Shown one piece after another: positions 53,227-62,418 of a stretch of DNA of 64,000 nt. The DNA comes from an uncultured Saprospiraceae bacterium (GTDB lineage: Bacteria > Bacteroidota > Bacteroidia > Chitinophagales > Saprospiraceae). The position numbers and the translations under genes were made by a program. The notes under the pieces were generated by a model. The model did no database searches and was not told the DNA's origin. It saw only the letters and a list, made by a program, of their open reading frames with translations. The stretch covers positions 1-64,000 of the forward strand of contig CALFWO010000016.1 of the NCBI GenBank assembly GCA_937928045.1. The letters are read 5' to 3'. The number at the start of each line of letters is the position of its first letter. Within the stretch, counting starts at the first letter, position 1.

Positions 53227-53260
53227 AAAACCGATTGTATTGAAAAATACAATCGGTTTT
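53227..53260 (+). terminator. Intrinsic terminator after the giant T9SS gene
   Basis: A perfect 15-pair stem (AAAACCGATTGTATT with its complement) and a GAAA tetraloop are followed by TTTGTTT. It lies 22 bases after the stop. Confidence 0.95.
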
Positions 53261-53954
53261 TTGTTTGGACAATTTTCTAAATATACTTTTCTGAAATCTA
53301 TTGCCGGGAATATTCTGACAATATTGGAATAAGAAAAATGAGAGTTATGATCACGAGTTGATAATTGTTTTTATTCTTCGTTACTTTTTATTTTGTCAAC
53401 ATTTCAGTTGAAATACTTTATGCCGCTGCTTTCTTAGGAATGATGATTGTTTATGTCATTTTTAAGGGATAATTTACGTCGTTTTATTCCTGTCATTCCT
53501 TCTTTAATGCCACTTTTTAGAATTACTAATTATCTTTAATTGCTATAGGTATTTATACCGGAAACTATAAGAAAAATTCGGTAAGGTGGAGGGGCGAAAT
53601 TTACTAACGATATGAAATAATTGATTTATTAGAAGTCAAAATTTATCATTATCTCTTCGCAAAATCATATTTGAGATACTAAACTAAAATAACTTTTCAT
53701 GCATACTCATTGCGGAAATAAATTATAATTAAACTAAAGTATCATATAATGAAATCGGGATTGATATTGAATTTTTTCAATCATTCGAGGCATAAAATTT
53801 TCCTGACCATATTACAAATTAGTCAAGCTCAAATGAGTTAATCAAATCTGTAAAATAAAATGAGAAAGATGAAAAAATACTATTTGGGAGTATTGGTTTT
53901 ATCACTTGAAATTATAATTGGCCGAAGAAATATGGAATAGTTGGCGTTCAAAGA
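53261..53954. other. Long intergenic region, no convincing gene
   Basis: About 700 AT-rich bases lie between two strong terminators. Two tiny plus-strand frames were noticed. 53365-53472 (TTG start) would give 35 mostly hydrophobic residues. 53860-53940 (ATG) would give 26 residues that look like a signal-peptide start (basic, then YYLGVLVLSL), and it ends just before the hairpin at 53955. Either could be a small membrane peptide or a remnant of a lost gene. No tRNA, repeat array or transposon end was seen. Confidence 0.4.
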
Positions 53955-53988
53955 AAAATGGATGTAAAAATTAATTTACATCCATTTT
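53955..53988 (-). terminator. Intrinsic terminator after the 141-residue unknown gene
   Basis: A perfect 14-pair stem (AAAATGGATGTAAA with its complement) and a six-base loop, with T-rich flanks on the minus strand. It lies 23 bases after the minus-strand stop at 54012. Confidence 0.85.
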
Positions 53989-54011
53989 AAGAAGTGAGTA
54001 AAGATTTCTTG

Positions 54012-54437
54012 TTACCGTGTAAATGGGTTTATATTTGGAGAAATCTTTTGCGTCATCCAAGGGCGTTCAAAATAATCTTTCAAGCCTTCTGCTGTAAATT
54101 TTTCAAATCTTTTTTCCGAAAATAAATTTAGTACAAGTTTAGCATTTTCATGTTTTAACGCTTTACGAATAATGTACAACAGCTTAATAATATGACTAGC
54201 GTTATCAATATTTTCAAGTACGCGTGCATTGTTTTCAAGTATAGGAGAAAAAGCTTTATCTACATCGGCTACTTTAGGATTACCTAAGGGCTCAATATCC
54301 ACATAACTTTTTACGGCTTGGTTTATCCTAAATTCTTGATACTGAATTTTGGAATCCAAAATACCTAAAACCTGATCCATTAATCCGCTCGGATAACTGC
54401 GATGATGTAATGTAGGGACCTTTAATTTTGCTACCAT
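54012..54437 (-). CDS. Hypothetical protein, 141 residues
   Basis: I do not recognise a family. The protein is soluble and predicted mainly helical, with no signal peptide. It begins MVAKLKVPTLHHRSYPSG and has a central ILENNARVLENIDNASHIIKL helix followed by LLYIIRKALKHENAKLVLNL. A longer frame with an ATG at 54473 would add 12 residues (MLSSNQSFKTIP); the shorter start is preferred because the upstream part looks unstructured. It stands alone between the 0.7 kb gene-poor stretch and a 290-base gap, and ends in a strong terminator. It could be accessory or acquired DNA. Confidence 0.6.
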   Translation of the reverse strand: MVAKLKVPTLHHRSYPSGLMDQVLGILDSKIQYQEFRINQAVKSYVDIEPLGNPKVADVDKAFSPILENNARVLENIDNASHIIKLLYIIRKALKHENAKLVLNLFSEKRFEKFTAEGLKDYFERPWMTQKISPNINPFTR

Positions 54438-54723
54438 GGGTATTGTTTTAAATGATTGATTGGAGGATAGCAATGTTTTTCTCTAAGAGATATTAGAAGA
54501 ATTACAAATAGCATGCTAATGCCAAAAAAAAGGGGCTATTTTATGAAAAAGAACACTTTAATCTGTGACAATGGGGTATTTGATATTTAGATTAATTATA
54601 AAGCTTAATGCGCTGATTACTAGGTTTTAACGCAAATAAAAATCTAAACAAGCCCGAAAAGTGACCATTTTACCGAGTAAATTTCGGTCCAACAACTGCA
54701 AAATTAAGTCACATTTGGAGGAA

Positions 54724-55491
54724 TTAGCGCCCTTTAAATTTAATCCAACCAGACAAATCAGCTTTTCCTTCCATAGTTTCTAATAGGCTAGATTCTAAGA
54801 AGACATCCTTTCCTTCAACCCTTGCATTGGGAATGCTTGTTCTTTTTACCTTTCCAGGCAAATGATAAATCAGTTTATAACTTGCATCGGCCAACATCAT
54901 TTTCATCATTTGCATGGTTTCGTCATTGACCCCATTTTGTTCAGGTGTTGCCAACTTTGCTCTGGTAATCATCTTTTTAGCATGATTATACATCGGTTCG
55001 TTATTTAATGTTTTTCCACCAACTATTCCATTCATCATGCCTCCCAATGCAGCCATCTCTTGATTCTCCATACTCAGTTTGCTGAAGTCCTTTAGAAATT
55101 GGTCAATTTGACTGACCTTTTCGAAATCTAAAGTGAAAACGGTTTTCATTATCTCTTTTTCCTCAGAAATCACTTGATGAATCGAAATCTTGTCCAATAG
55201 TTCAGGATGACTAAAGTCTTTGACAAAATCAGCAGGTGCATCCTTAAAATACATTGTGGTATCCATTTCTATAGGCCCTTCCAAATCAGGCATCTGATCA
55301 TTCTCTCCTTGATCACCAAGACTTTGCATCATTCCTCGAAGGCCCCCTCCCTCCATTACAGCACTAGCATCCATAGTTATACTATATTGCCCGGAACCAT
55401 CTTTTTTCAAAAATATTTCTTCAATGATGTTTATACAGCCAGTAAAGGTACAAGCTAAAAATACGATGGTAAAAAGTGATAATTTGTTCAT
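54724..55491 (-). CDS. Lipoprotein of unknown function, 255 residues
   Basis: A lipoprotein signal is clear (LFTIVFLACTFTGC, lipobox Cys near residue 19). The mature part starts INIIEEIFLKKDGSGQYSITMDAS, a pattern of short strands seen in several Bacteroidota lipoproteins. It continues with a Met- and Gly-rich stretch (MEGGGLRGMMQSLGDQG, and later MMNGIVGG) and a helical segment (TMQMMKMMLADASYKLIYHL). No family is assigned. It is divergent from the AAA gene, with 143 bases between them. The high Met content in two patches is unusual and could bind metal, but that is speculation. Confidence 0.75.
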   Translation of the reverse strand: MNKLSLFTIVFLACTFTGCINIIEEIFLKKDGSGQYSITMDASAVMEGGGLRGMMQSLGDQGENDQMPDLEGPIEMDTTMYFKDAPADFVKDFSHPELLDKISIHQVISEEKEIMKTVFTLDFEKVSQIDQFLKDFSKLSMENQEMAALGGMMNGIVGGKTLNNEPMYNHAKKMITRAKLATPEQNGVNDETMQMMKMMLADASYKLIYHLPGKVKRTSIPNARVEGKDVFLESSLLETMEGKADLSGWIKFKGR

Positions 55492-55634
55492 TTAATCTGT
55501 TTTTCTTTTATCCTCCAAATAAACGCCTTTTATTTGTCAATCTTGTAGACAAGAATGAAGATTTCATTTGTATAAAGTAACAACAAAATGGACCTCAAGC
55601 TGTTTTCATTTTCAATAAAATAATTTAAGATTAT

Positions 55635-57107
55635 ATGGCACAAGCAAAAACGCTGGGAGCACTTAAGAAAACAGGATATACTTCGAAGTCTATTAAGCAA
55701 GAATTAAGAGCCAATCTTATTCAAAGGTTAAAACAGAAGGAAACAGTTTTCTCTGGCATTCTCGGATTTGAGAACACTGTTATTCCTGATTTAGAAAGAG
55801 CTATTTTGTCTCGCCATAATATCCTGTTACTTGGATTGAGAGGGCAAGCAAAAACCAGATTGGCTAGAATGCTTGTGAATCTTCTTGATGAATATGTCCC
55901 AGTAGTCGAAGGATCCGAATTAAATGATGATCCCATGGCACCGATTTCGAAATTTGCCATCGAGAAGATAAAAGAACTTGGGGATAAAACACCAATCAGT
56001 TGGATGCACAGAGAAGAAAGGTATGTAGAAAAATTGGCTACTCCGGATGTAAGCATTGCAGATCTGGTTGGCGATGTAGATCCAATAAAAGCAGCAACAC
56101 TCAAGCTACCTTATTCGGATGAGCGTGTAATTCACTTTGGATTGATTCCACGTTCTCATCGATGTATTTTTGTAATCAATGAATTACCCGATTTGCAAGC
56201 AAGAATTCAAGTGTCTTTATTTAATATTCTCCAAGAAGGGGATATGCAAATCAGAGGATTTAAATTAAGACTACCGCTAGAAATCCAATTCCTTTTTACA
56301 GCGAATCCAGAAGACTATACGAATCGAGGAAGCATAATTACACCTTTAAAGGATCGTATTGAAAGTCAAATCTTAACTCATTATCCTACAACTATTGACA
56401 TTGCTAAGACGATAACGCAACAAGAAGCAAGGTTGGCTGATGATCAAGTAAAATCTGTTGAAGTCGCAGATTTGCTCAAAGAGATGATGGAAAGAGTAAG
56501 TTTCAAGGCAAGAGAAAGTGAGTTTGTTGATGAAAAGTCCGGGGTGTCGGCCAGATTATCAATATCCGGTTATGAGAATTTGGTGAGTACAGCAGAAAGA
56601 AGAATGTTGATTAACGGAGAGAAAAAGACAAATGCTAGAATCACGGACTTCTGGGGAGTTATTCCCGCCATAACGGGAAAAGTGGAGTTGGTCTATGAAG
56701 GAGAACAAGAAGGGCCATACAATGTTGCTTTGGCTTTGATGGGAGCGGCAATAAAGGACTTATTCTTGGATTACTTTCCTGATCCAGAAAAATTAGAACG
56801 TGGAGTACAGAAAGATCCATACGGAACAATAAGAACTTACTTTTCTGCGGGCAATATAGTAGAATTAGAAAACAATGCTTCTGACAAAGACTATAAAAAA
56901 GTCTTGACCAAAATACCTGGTCTTGAAAAAATTATAGACAATCTAGGCTTAGATAAAAATGATAAATTGCTATACATGGAATTGGCTTTGCATGGACTTT
57001 CTGAATTCAATATCATTTCAAAAGACTTTTTAGGAGCAAGCTTTTCTTTCAAAGATTTATTGGCTAATATGTTTGATGATGAAGATGACGGATTTAGCAG
57101 CAATTAA
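55635..57107 (+). CDS. BchI/MoxR-like AAA+ family protein with altered Walker motifs
   Basis: The 490-residue protein follows the magnesium-chelatase subunit I (BchI/ChlI) and MoxR pattern. An N-terminal helical region of about 60 residues leads to GLRGQAKTR (67-75), where the usual G-x4-G-K-T has Ala in place of the last Gly. The Walker B position reads CIFVINELPDL, with Asn182 in place of the usual Asp before the catalytic Glu183. Sensor-like FLFTANPEDYTNRG and an arginine-finger-like TPLKDRIESQI follow. MoxR-type proteins usually work with a von Willebrand A partner gene, and none is adjacent. ATP use is therefore uncertain. A YciO-type gene follows after 18 bases. Confidence 0.82.
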   Translation: MAQAKTLGALKKTGYTSKSIKQELRANLIQRLKQKETVFSGILGFENTVIPDLERAILSRHNILLLGLRGQAKTRLARMLVNLLDEYVPVVEGSELNDDPMAPISKFAIEKIKELGDKTPISWMHREERYVEKLATPDVSIADLVGDVDPIKAATLKLPYSDERVIHFGLIPRSHRCIFVINELPDLQARIQVSLFNILQEGDMQIRGFKLRLPLEIQFLFTANPEDYTNRGSIITPLKDRIESQILTHYPTTIDIAKTITQQEARLADDQVKSVEVADLLKEMMERVSFKARESEFVDEKSGVSARLSISGYENLVSTAERRMLINGEKKTNARITDFWGVIPAITGKVELVYEGEQEGPYNVALALMGAAIKDLFLDYFPDPEKLERGVQKDPYGTIRTYFSAGNIVELENNASDKDYKKVLTKIPGLEKIIDNLGLDKNDKLLYMELALHGLSEFNIISKDFLGASFSFKDLLANMFDDEDDGFSSN

Positions 57108-57125
57108 CTTTTAATTTATTGGAAG

Positions 57126-57743
57126 ATGTTATTAACCATACATCCTGAAAATCCTCAACTAAAATATATTCAGCAAGTCAATGATTTACTGAATAAGGGA
57201 GGAACAATGATTTATCCGACCGATACAGTTTATGGATTAGGATGCTCTTTAAATCAGCCAAATGCCATAAGTAAAATATGTAGGATCAGAGGATTAGACC
57301 CTAAAAAGGCCCACCTAACAATAGTTTGTAAGGACTTAAAGCAGCTGAGTAGTCTTGCATTTCAATTGGATAAGTCCACTTTCAAGTCATTGAAAAGAAA
57401 CCTTCCGGGTCCATTTACGGTCATTCTAAAATCGGCCAAAGTTCTTCCAAAACAGCTTCGAAATCGTAAACAAACTTTAGGTTTTAGAATAATGGATCTT
57501 CCAATCGTATCAGCATTGTTAGAAGCCCATGACCATCCCTTAATTTCAATATCTTTTAAAGACGACAATGATCAATTGGAATATCCATCTGATCCGTTTG
57601 AAATTCATGAAGAATACGGCAAAAATGTTGACGTAGTAATTGATGGCGGTATGGGGTCATTAACGCCATCCACTATTGTGAGCTTTGAAACCGGAGATTT
57701 AGAAATACTTAGGGAAGGAGATCAGGAATTCATTGAAGGGTAG
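57126..57743 (+). CDS. yciO: YrdC/YciO family protein (threonylcarbamoyl-AMP synthase-like)
   Basis: The 205-residue protein belongs to the Sua5/YrdC/YciO fold family; YrdC members make threonylcarbamoyl-AMP for t6A in tRNA. Here the beginning (LLTIHPENPQLKYIQQ), the ISKICRIRGL stretch, the NLPGPFTVIL segment and the final VDVVIDGGMGSLTPSTIV are closer to YciO than to TsaC as I recall them. YciO's own role is less certain. The nucleotide-binding GGTMIYPTDTVYGLGC motif (30-45) is intact. It is 18 bases after the AAA gene. Confidence 0.85.
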   Translation: MLLTIHPENPQLKYIQQVNDLLNKGGTMIYPTDTVYGLGCSLNQPNAISKICRIRGLDPKKAHLTIVCKDLKQLSSLAFQLDKSTFKSLKRNLPGPFTVILKSAKVLPKQLRNRKQTLGFRIMDLPIVSALLEAHDHPLISISFKDDNDQLEYPSDPFEIHEEYGKNVDVVIDGGMGSLTPSTIVSFETGDLEILREGDQEFIEG

Positions 57744-57832
57744 CGGACATATTGAATGTTAATATACTGGGGAATCACCCGAAATGCCCCTATATTGTGT
57801 GCTGTTTCAATATAAATTTGAATTATCAATCG

Positions 57833-60118
57833 ATGAGTATTAAATCTTGGGGCTTTGGCCTTTTTATTATGCTGTTTGCAGCAACTGTCTTTGGTCAAAC
57901 CACAGGAACGATTAGAGGTAATGTTTTCGATGCATCAACAGGTGAGCCAATTATTTACGGGACTGTTTTCCTGCAAAATACAGACTTTGGTACATCTACT
58001 GATTTTGATGGATTTTTCAGTTTTGGAAATGTACCTCCAGGAGATTACAATTTGGTAGTGACCTATATAGGATATGATTCAGTAGCCGTAGATGTCTCGG
58101 TGAAAAAAGGAGCGAATGTTTACAAACGACTGGATATGGTCGAAGGTGGCTTTGATCTCGGAGTTGTACAAGTCTCTGCCGCAAAGGAAAAATCTAGAAC
58201 AGAGGTAAAAGCATCATCCGTAACAGTTACCCCAAAGCAATTGAAGGCACTACCAACCACTGGGGGAGAAGCAGATATCGCTCAGTACTTAACCATTCTT
58301 CCCGGCGTTGTATCTACAGGTGATCAAGGAGGGCAGCTCTATATTCGAGGGGGATCTCCGATTCAAAACAAAATTCTTTTAGATGGATTGACCATTTACA
58401 ATGCATTTCACTCTATTGGGTTATTCTCAGTTTTTGAAACAGAAACCATTAGAAATGTAGATGTGCTCACCGGTGGATTTAATGCGGAATACGGTGGAAG
58501 AATTTCTGCAATTGTGGATATAAATACTAGAGAAGGAAATAAAAAAAGATTTAGTGGATTGGCCGGTATAAGTCCTTTCATGGGTAAGGTGCTTTTGGAA
58601 GGCCCACTTAAGAAATTGTCTTCAGAAGGCGGAGGTTCAACTTCTTTTATGTTGACGGCCAAAAAATCAATCATTGAGCAAACCTCACCTGCACTATACA
58701 CATATGTAGCAGATAGCATCGGATTGCCTTATGATTTTACAGATTTGTATGGAAAACTGAGTTTGTTATCCGGCAATGGATCAAAACTAGATGTCTTTGG
58801 ATTTAACTTTGCCGACAACGCTTCATTTACGAATGTTGCAGATATTGGATGGAGAACCACAGGGGCTGGAGCAAGTTTTAAAATTGTTCCATCGACTTCT
58901 CCTTTTATTATTGGCGGTTTGATCGGGCTTTCTGATTATGCAGTTGAGTTAGATGAATCTGATGGTGCTCCAAGAACTTCTGGAATAAATAATTTCAAAG
59001 GCCAAATAGATTTTACTTACTTCGGTAAAGGGTCTGCCTTAAATTATGGGATTGCATTTAATACCATTTCTACAGATTTCGTTTTCCAAAATCTTTTCGG
59101 CAACACAATCGAACAAAAAGATTTCAATACCGAAATCGGAGTGTTTGCAAAGTATCGAAAGAAATGGACCAATTTTATAATTGAACCAGGTCTTCGAATT
59201 CAATATTATGCTTCGTCCAGCACTCCTTTCATCGAACCTAGGTTGGGTTTAAAGTATAATGTTAATGATAAATTTAGAATAAAGGCTGCCGGTGGATTCT
59301 ATAGCCAGAATATACTTAGTTCGGTAAGTGAAAGAGACGTAGTAAATCTTTTCGTTGGGTTCCTGGCTGGTCCAGAAGAAACCGTTTTTAAGCCGAATTC
59401 TACAGAGCCAACAAATAATAAATTGCAGACTGCAGTTCACGGTATTGTTGGATTTGAATATGATGCTACTGATCGTTTGACTTTTAACTTGGAGCCATAT
59501 TACAAGAAGTTTACTCAATTGATCAATGTAAATAGAAACAAGCTACAAGCTTCTGATCCTGACTATATTTCAGAGACTGGTGATGCTTACGGAATAGATC
59601 TATTGGTGAAATACAATACTCCAAAGATCGCACTTTGGGGAGCGTATTCTTATGGATTTGTAAATCGAGACGATGGATTCCAAGTATATCCAACTGTTTT
59701 TGACCGAAGACAAAATTTGAACTTTGTGGCAAGTTATAATACTGGAGGAGATCAACCAGTGGAAGTTAGTTTGAGATGGAACTTGGGAACTGGATTTCCC
59801 TTTACTCAAACACAAGGATTTTATACATTCTATGATTTTCAGGAAGGATTGTCGACAGATGTGTTAACTGATAATCCTCAAGATGTAGGAATTATTTATT
59901 CTAGCGAAAGAAATGGCGGAAGACTTCCAACTTTCCATAGACTAGATTTATCTGCCAAAAAAACGTTTAAAATTAGTAAGTATTCAAGGATAGAATTAAT
60001 CGCCGCAGTAACCAATGCTTACAATAGAAACAATATCTTCTTCTTTGATAGAGTAGAATATGAAAGAGTTGATCAATTGCCAATTCTTCCTAGTTTAGGC
60101 GCTTCTTTCTTCTTCTAA
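57833..60118 (+). CDS. TonB-dependent outer-membrane receptor
   Basis: The 761-residue product has a signal peptide starting MSIKSWGFGLFIMLFAATVFG; the ATG at 57833 is preferred over an upstream TTG at 57752. A carboxypeptidase-like regulatory domain (residues about 23-108, GTIRGNVFDASTGEPIIYG and DFDGFFSFGNVPPGDY) is followed by a plug domain (DIAQYLTILPGVV, GGQLYIRGGSP, NKILLDGLTIYNAFH, FNAEYGGRISAIVDI). A 22-stranded barrel follows and ends in LGASFFF, the usual terminal aromatic strand. It should import a substrate across the outer membrane by TonB energy. The substrate is unknown; no SusD-like gene is adjacent. A strong terminator follows. Confidence 0.93.
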   Translation: MSIKSWGFGLFIMLFAATVFGQTTGTIRGNVFDASTGEPIIYGTVFLQNTDFGTSTDFDGFFSFGNVPPGDYNLVVTYIGYDSVAVDVSVKKGANVYKRLDMVEGGFDLGVVQVSAAKEKSRTEVKASSVTVTPKQLKALPTTGGEADIAQYLTILPGVVSTGDQGGQLYIRGGSPIQNKILLDGLTIYNAFHSIGLFSVFETETIRNVDVLTGGFNAEYGGRISAIVDINTREGNKKRFSGLAGISPFMGKVLLEGPLKKLSSEGGGSTSFMLTAKKSIIEQTSPALYTYVADSIGLPYDFTDLYGKLSLLSGNGSKLDVFGFNFADNASFTNVADIGWRTTGAGASFKIVPSTSPFIIGGLIGLSDYAVELDESDGAPRTSGINNFKGQIDFTYFGKGSALNYGIAFNTISTDFVFQNLFGNTIEQKDFNTEIGVFAKYRKKWTNFIIEPGLRIQYYASSSTPFIEPRLGLKYNVNDKFRIKAAGGFYSQNILSSVSERDVVNLFVGFLAGPEETVFKPNSTEPTNNKLQTAVHGIVGFEYDATDRLTFNLEPYYKKFTQLINVNRNKLQASDPDYISETGDAYGIDLLVKYNTPKIALWGAYSYGFVNRDDGFQVYPTVFDRRQNLNFVASYNTGGDQPVEVSLRWNLGTGFPFTQTQGFYTFYDFQEGLSTDVLTDNPQDVGIIYSSERNGGRLPTFHRLDLSAKKTFKISKYSRIELIAAVTNAYNRNNIFFFDRVEYERVDQLPILPSLGASFFF

Positions 60119-60160
60119 AATCAATTGTATAATAGTTGTCAACTTAAAGACGAACATTAT

Positions 60161-60196
60161 AAAAAGCCTTTCACTTAACCTAGTGAAAGGCTTTTT
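60161..60196 (+). terminator. Intrinsic terminator after TonB-dependent receptor (possibly bidirectional)
   Basis: A perfect 15-pair stem (AAAAAGCCTTTCACT with its complement) and a six-base loop, with A and T runs on both sides. It lies between convergent stops at 60118 and 60254. Confidence 0.93.
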
Positions 60197-60253
60197 TAAT
60201 ACAAATGTTAGCGGTGTAAAAAGCTTGTTTATTAGTTCTTTAATTCAATTCTA

Positions 60254-60667
60254 CTAATAAACTTTTGGGTCATTTTTACATTTTTCCAATCGTTCATTAA
60301 CCAAATCTATATTTAGTGGAGTAGGGACTTTAGGATTGAATTCATCCGCAACAAAATTAAGGATGTTCGTGATCTGAACATCAGTCAAACCTTCAATAGC
60401 CAACATACGCTGATCGTAAGTAATGCCATTAACTTCTAATGGACCTTCGAGTCCGTTTACAATAAGACAAGCAGTATTGTAAGGATCTTTCCTGAAGTTT
60501 TCTGAATTGGTCAAAGGTGGATATAGTTCTCTGAAACCCTCCGCTTTTAATCCATGACAACCAGAACACTGACCTTCATACAATGCTTTGCCTTGCGGAT
60601 AAGAGGTGTAGTCGCAAGCGAAAAACGAGAAGGTAATTAGAGCGTAAAAAATTAGTCTATTTTTCAT
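60254..60667 (-). CDS. Cytochrome c family lipoprotein
   Basis: The 137-residue protein starts at the ATG at 60667, which opens a lipoprotein signal (MKNRLIFYALITFSFFAC, lipobox Cys18). One haem-binding CSGCH motif is at Cys34, Cys37 and His38; the distal Met ligand is probably in MLAIEGL. It is a short membrane-attached periplasmic electron carrier. The start overlaps the end of the SCO1 gene by 11 bases, so the two are tightly coupled. A role in cytochrome oxidase or another periplasmic electron route is inferred from the neighbours. Confidence 0.88.
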   Translation of the reverse strand: MKNRLIFYALITFSFFACDYTSYPQGKALYEGQCSGCHGLKAEGFRELYPPLTNSENFRKDPYNTACLIVNGLEGPLEVNGITYDQRMLAIEGLTDVQITNILNFVADEFNPKVPTPLNIDLVNERLEKCKNDPKVY

Positions 60668-61307
60668 CCAATAGCATGCGAATGGTTCCCATAAACTTAG
60701 TAACACTTTCCGGTTCTGTACCTTCAGCAAAACCTCTTACATGTCGATTTTGATCTACTAGAATCAATCGCCCAGAATGATCAAATCCCCCTGGTGCATC
60801 AGAATCATGGTGTGCTGCAATGAAATAATCATCAGCCATTTCGAAAATTTCGTCTTCGACTCCGGTTACCAAATGCCAGCGATCAGATGAAATTCCTAAC
60901 TGCTTACCATAGCTGTTCAATTTTTCCTGTGTATCATATTTTACATCAATACTATGCGATAAGAATTGTAAGCGAGGTTCTTTCTCAAATTCATCATACA
61001 ATCTTAAAACCTGTTTTTTAACTTTGGGACAAATCGTAGGGCAAGACGTAAAGAAAAAATCAACGACATAAATTTTATCCTTGAAAGTAGCATTATTTAC
61101 AACCATGCTATCTTGATTGATGAATGAAAAATCTGGAATTTGATGAAAAACCGTTTTTCCATCAACAATTTTACGTTCTCCTAGGATCGGCAATTGTTTT
61201 TTACCATCCACCATGATGGTCGTTTGGTCATTCGGATCTTGTTGGTCAGGAGCTGTACAACCTATTCCAAAGAAAATAATTATGATAAATAGCCAGTTAT
61301 CTTTCAT
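60657..61307 (-). CDS. SCO1/SenC family copper-binding lipoprotein
   Basis: The 216-residue protein has a lipoprotein signal (lipobox Cys17) and a thioredoxin-like domain. The copper ligands are Cys89 and Cys93 in SCPTICPKV, and His177 in GGFDHSGRLILVD. SCO proteins deliver copper to the CuA centre of cytochrome oxidase or control its redox state. It lies between a small lipoprotein gene (11-base overlap) and a cytochrome c gene (11-base overlap). The set is a three-gene envelope redox operon. Confidence 0.93.
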   Translation of the reverse strand: MKDNWLFIIIIFFGIGCTAPDQQDPNDQTTIMVDGKKQLPILGERKIVDGKTVFHQIPDFSFINQDSMVVNNATFKDKIYVVDFFFTSCPTICPKVKKQVLRLYDEFEKEPRLQFLSHSIDVKYDTQEKLNSYGKQLGISSDRWHLVTGVEDEIFEMADDYFIAAHHDSDAPGGFDHSGRLILVDQNRHVRGFAEGTEPESVTKFMGTIRMLLDEK

Positions 61308-61731
61308 TCGGTTCAGGGTTTATATTGAGCTTTTTTAAATCGTCCAAAGTATTCGATCCAATTTCGACGGCGGTGGTCATCAAGGAATCTACTCGTGTTA
61401 TTTTAACAAGTTCGGCTTCCAGATAAGCCTTCGCTTTTTCACCTTCGCTGAAATCCGGCTTTTTGTAGTTATGCATCCAATCCCACATCAGAGAATCAGC
61501 AATGATTAAATATTCTTTGGCATTTTTAAGCGCAAGTTGTTGTTCTTGAGGATAAATATCTTTGTCGATTTTTATCAATTCTCGTTGGACTGATTTGATG
61601 TCGGACATTCCCAGCATGGATTCGTCATGCACACGCATAACTTCCGATTCTAGCGCTTCTAATTCTGCCTTAGGGACTCCTCCACAAGCCACAATAAATA
61701 GTATACTGAATAGAAAAAGAATTCGATACAT
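61297..61731 (-). CDS. Small helical lipoprotein of unknown function
   Basis: The 144-residue product has a lipoprotein signal (LFLFSILFIVACGG, lipobox Cys16) and a mature part that is almost wholly helical and charged (AELEALESEVMRVHDE, IKSVQRELIKIDKD). A central LIIADSLMWDWMHNY stretch contains the conserved-looking Trp pair. Similar helical lipoproteins occur beside SCO1 genes in this phylum, but I cannot name a function. It is the first gene of the SCO1-cytochrome c operon and overlaps SCO1 by 11 bases. Confidence 0.72.
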   Translation of the reverse strand: MYRILFLFSILFIVACGGVPKAELEALESEVMRVHDESMLGMSDIKSVQRELIKIDKDIYPQEQQLALKNAKEYLIIADSLMWDWMHNYKKPDFSEGEKAKAYLEAELVKITRVDSLMTTAVEIGSNTLDDLKKLNINPEPNER

Positions 61732-61782
61732 CTGCTTTAATTTACTGCAAGGTATTGAATAATTGGATGAAGAAAGTCCGCT

Positions 61783-62409
61783 TTATGTAAATATCAGACT
61801 AATCGCTAGCAAGAGAAGAATGACCCCCGCAGATTTGGAAATGTAAACAGCGTACTCCGGTCGATTTTTCAAAATATCTCCCAACTTTCCAGCGAAAAAT
61901 CCAACCGAAGAAAATACAAGCCAGGTGATCAAAATAAATGTTAGCCCTAAGATGATTATTGGTCCGGTCGTAGATTCGGTTCCGGGCAGCACAAACTGGG
62001 GAAATAGTGCCAAGAAAAAGGTAATGACTTTGGGATTAAGCATATTCGCTAGAATCGATTGCCTAAATACAACCCAATTACTTTTATTGTCATTGGTTCC
62101 GGTCTCCGCGCTAATTTTACCTTTGGCAGATCTCCAAATCATTATCCCAAGATAGGCCAAGTATAGGGCTCCGGCATATTTGATCCCGGTGAATAGTATT
62201 GGATGAGCTTTGATCAAAGCGGAAATTCCTAAAAGCATCAGAAACAAATGAAAGATATTACCTAGACTAAATCCTGCCGCTGCTGCTAGTGCAGATTTTT
62301 TACCGGCATCTAAACCTCGACTGAGGACGTATAAAATATCAGGCCCAGGAGTAATCGCCAATAAGAAACTGGTTAGAATAAATATTGGATAATTTTCAAT
62401 GCCGAGCAT
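61783..62409 (-). CDS. LysE family amino-acid exporter
   Basis: The 208-residue membrane protein has about six hydrophobic segments and the family signature PGPDILYVLSRGLDAGKKS (21-39), followed by AAAAGFSLGNIFHLFLML. LysE/RhtB proteins export amino acids or related metabolites. The specific substrate cannot be told from the sequence. It lies nine bases after arfB and 51 bases before the lipoprotein gene. Confidence 0.92.
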   Translation of the reverse strand: MLGIENYPIFILTSFLLAITPGPDILYVLSRGLDAGKKSALAAAAGFSLGNIFHLFLMLLGISALIKAHPILFTGIKYAGALYLAYLGIMIWRSAKGKISAETGTNDNKSNWVVFRQSILANMLNPKVITFFLALFPQFVLPGTESTTGPIIILGLTFILITWLVFSSVGFFAGKLGDILKNRPEYAVYISKSAGVILLLLAISLIFT

Positions 62410-62418
62410 GAACCAAGA

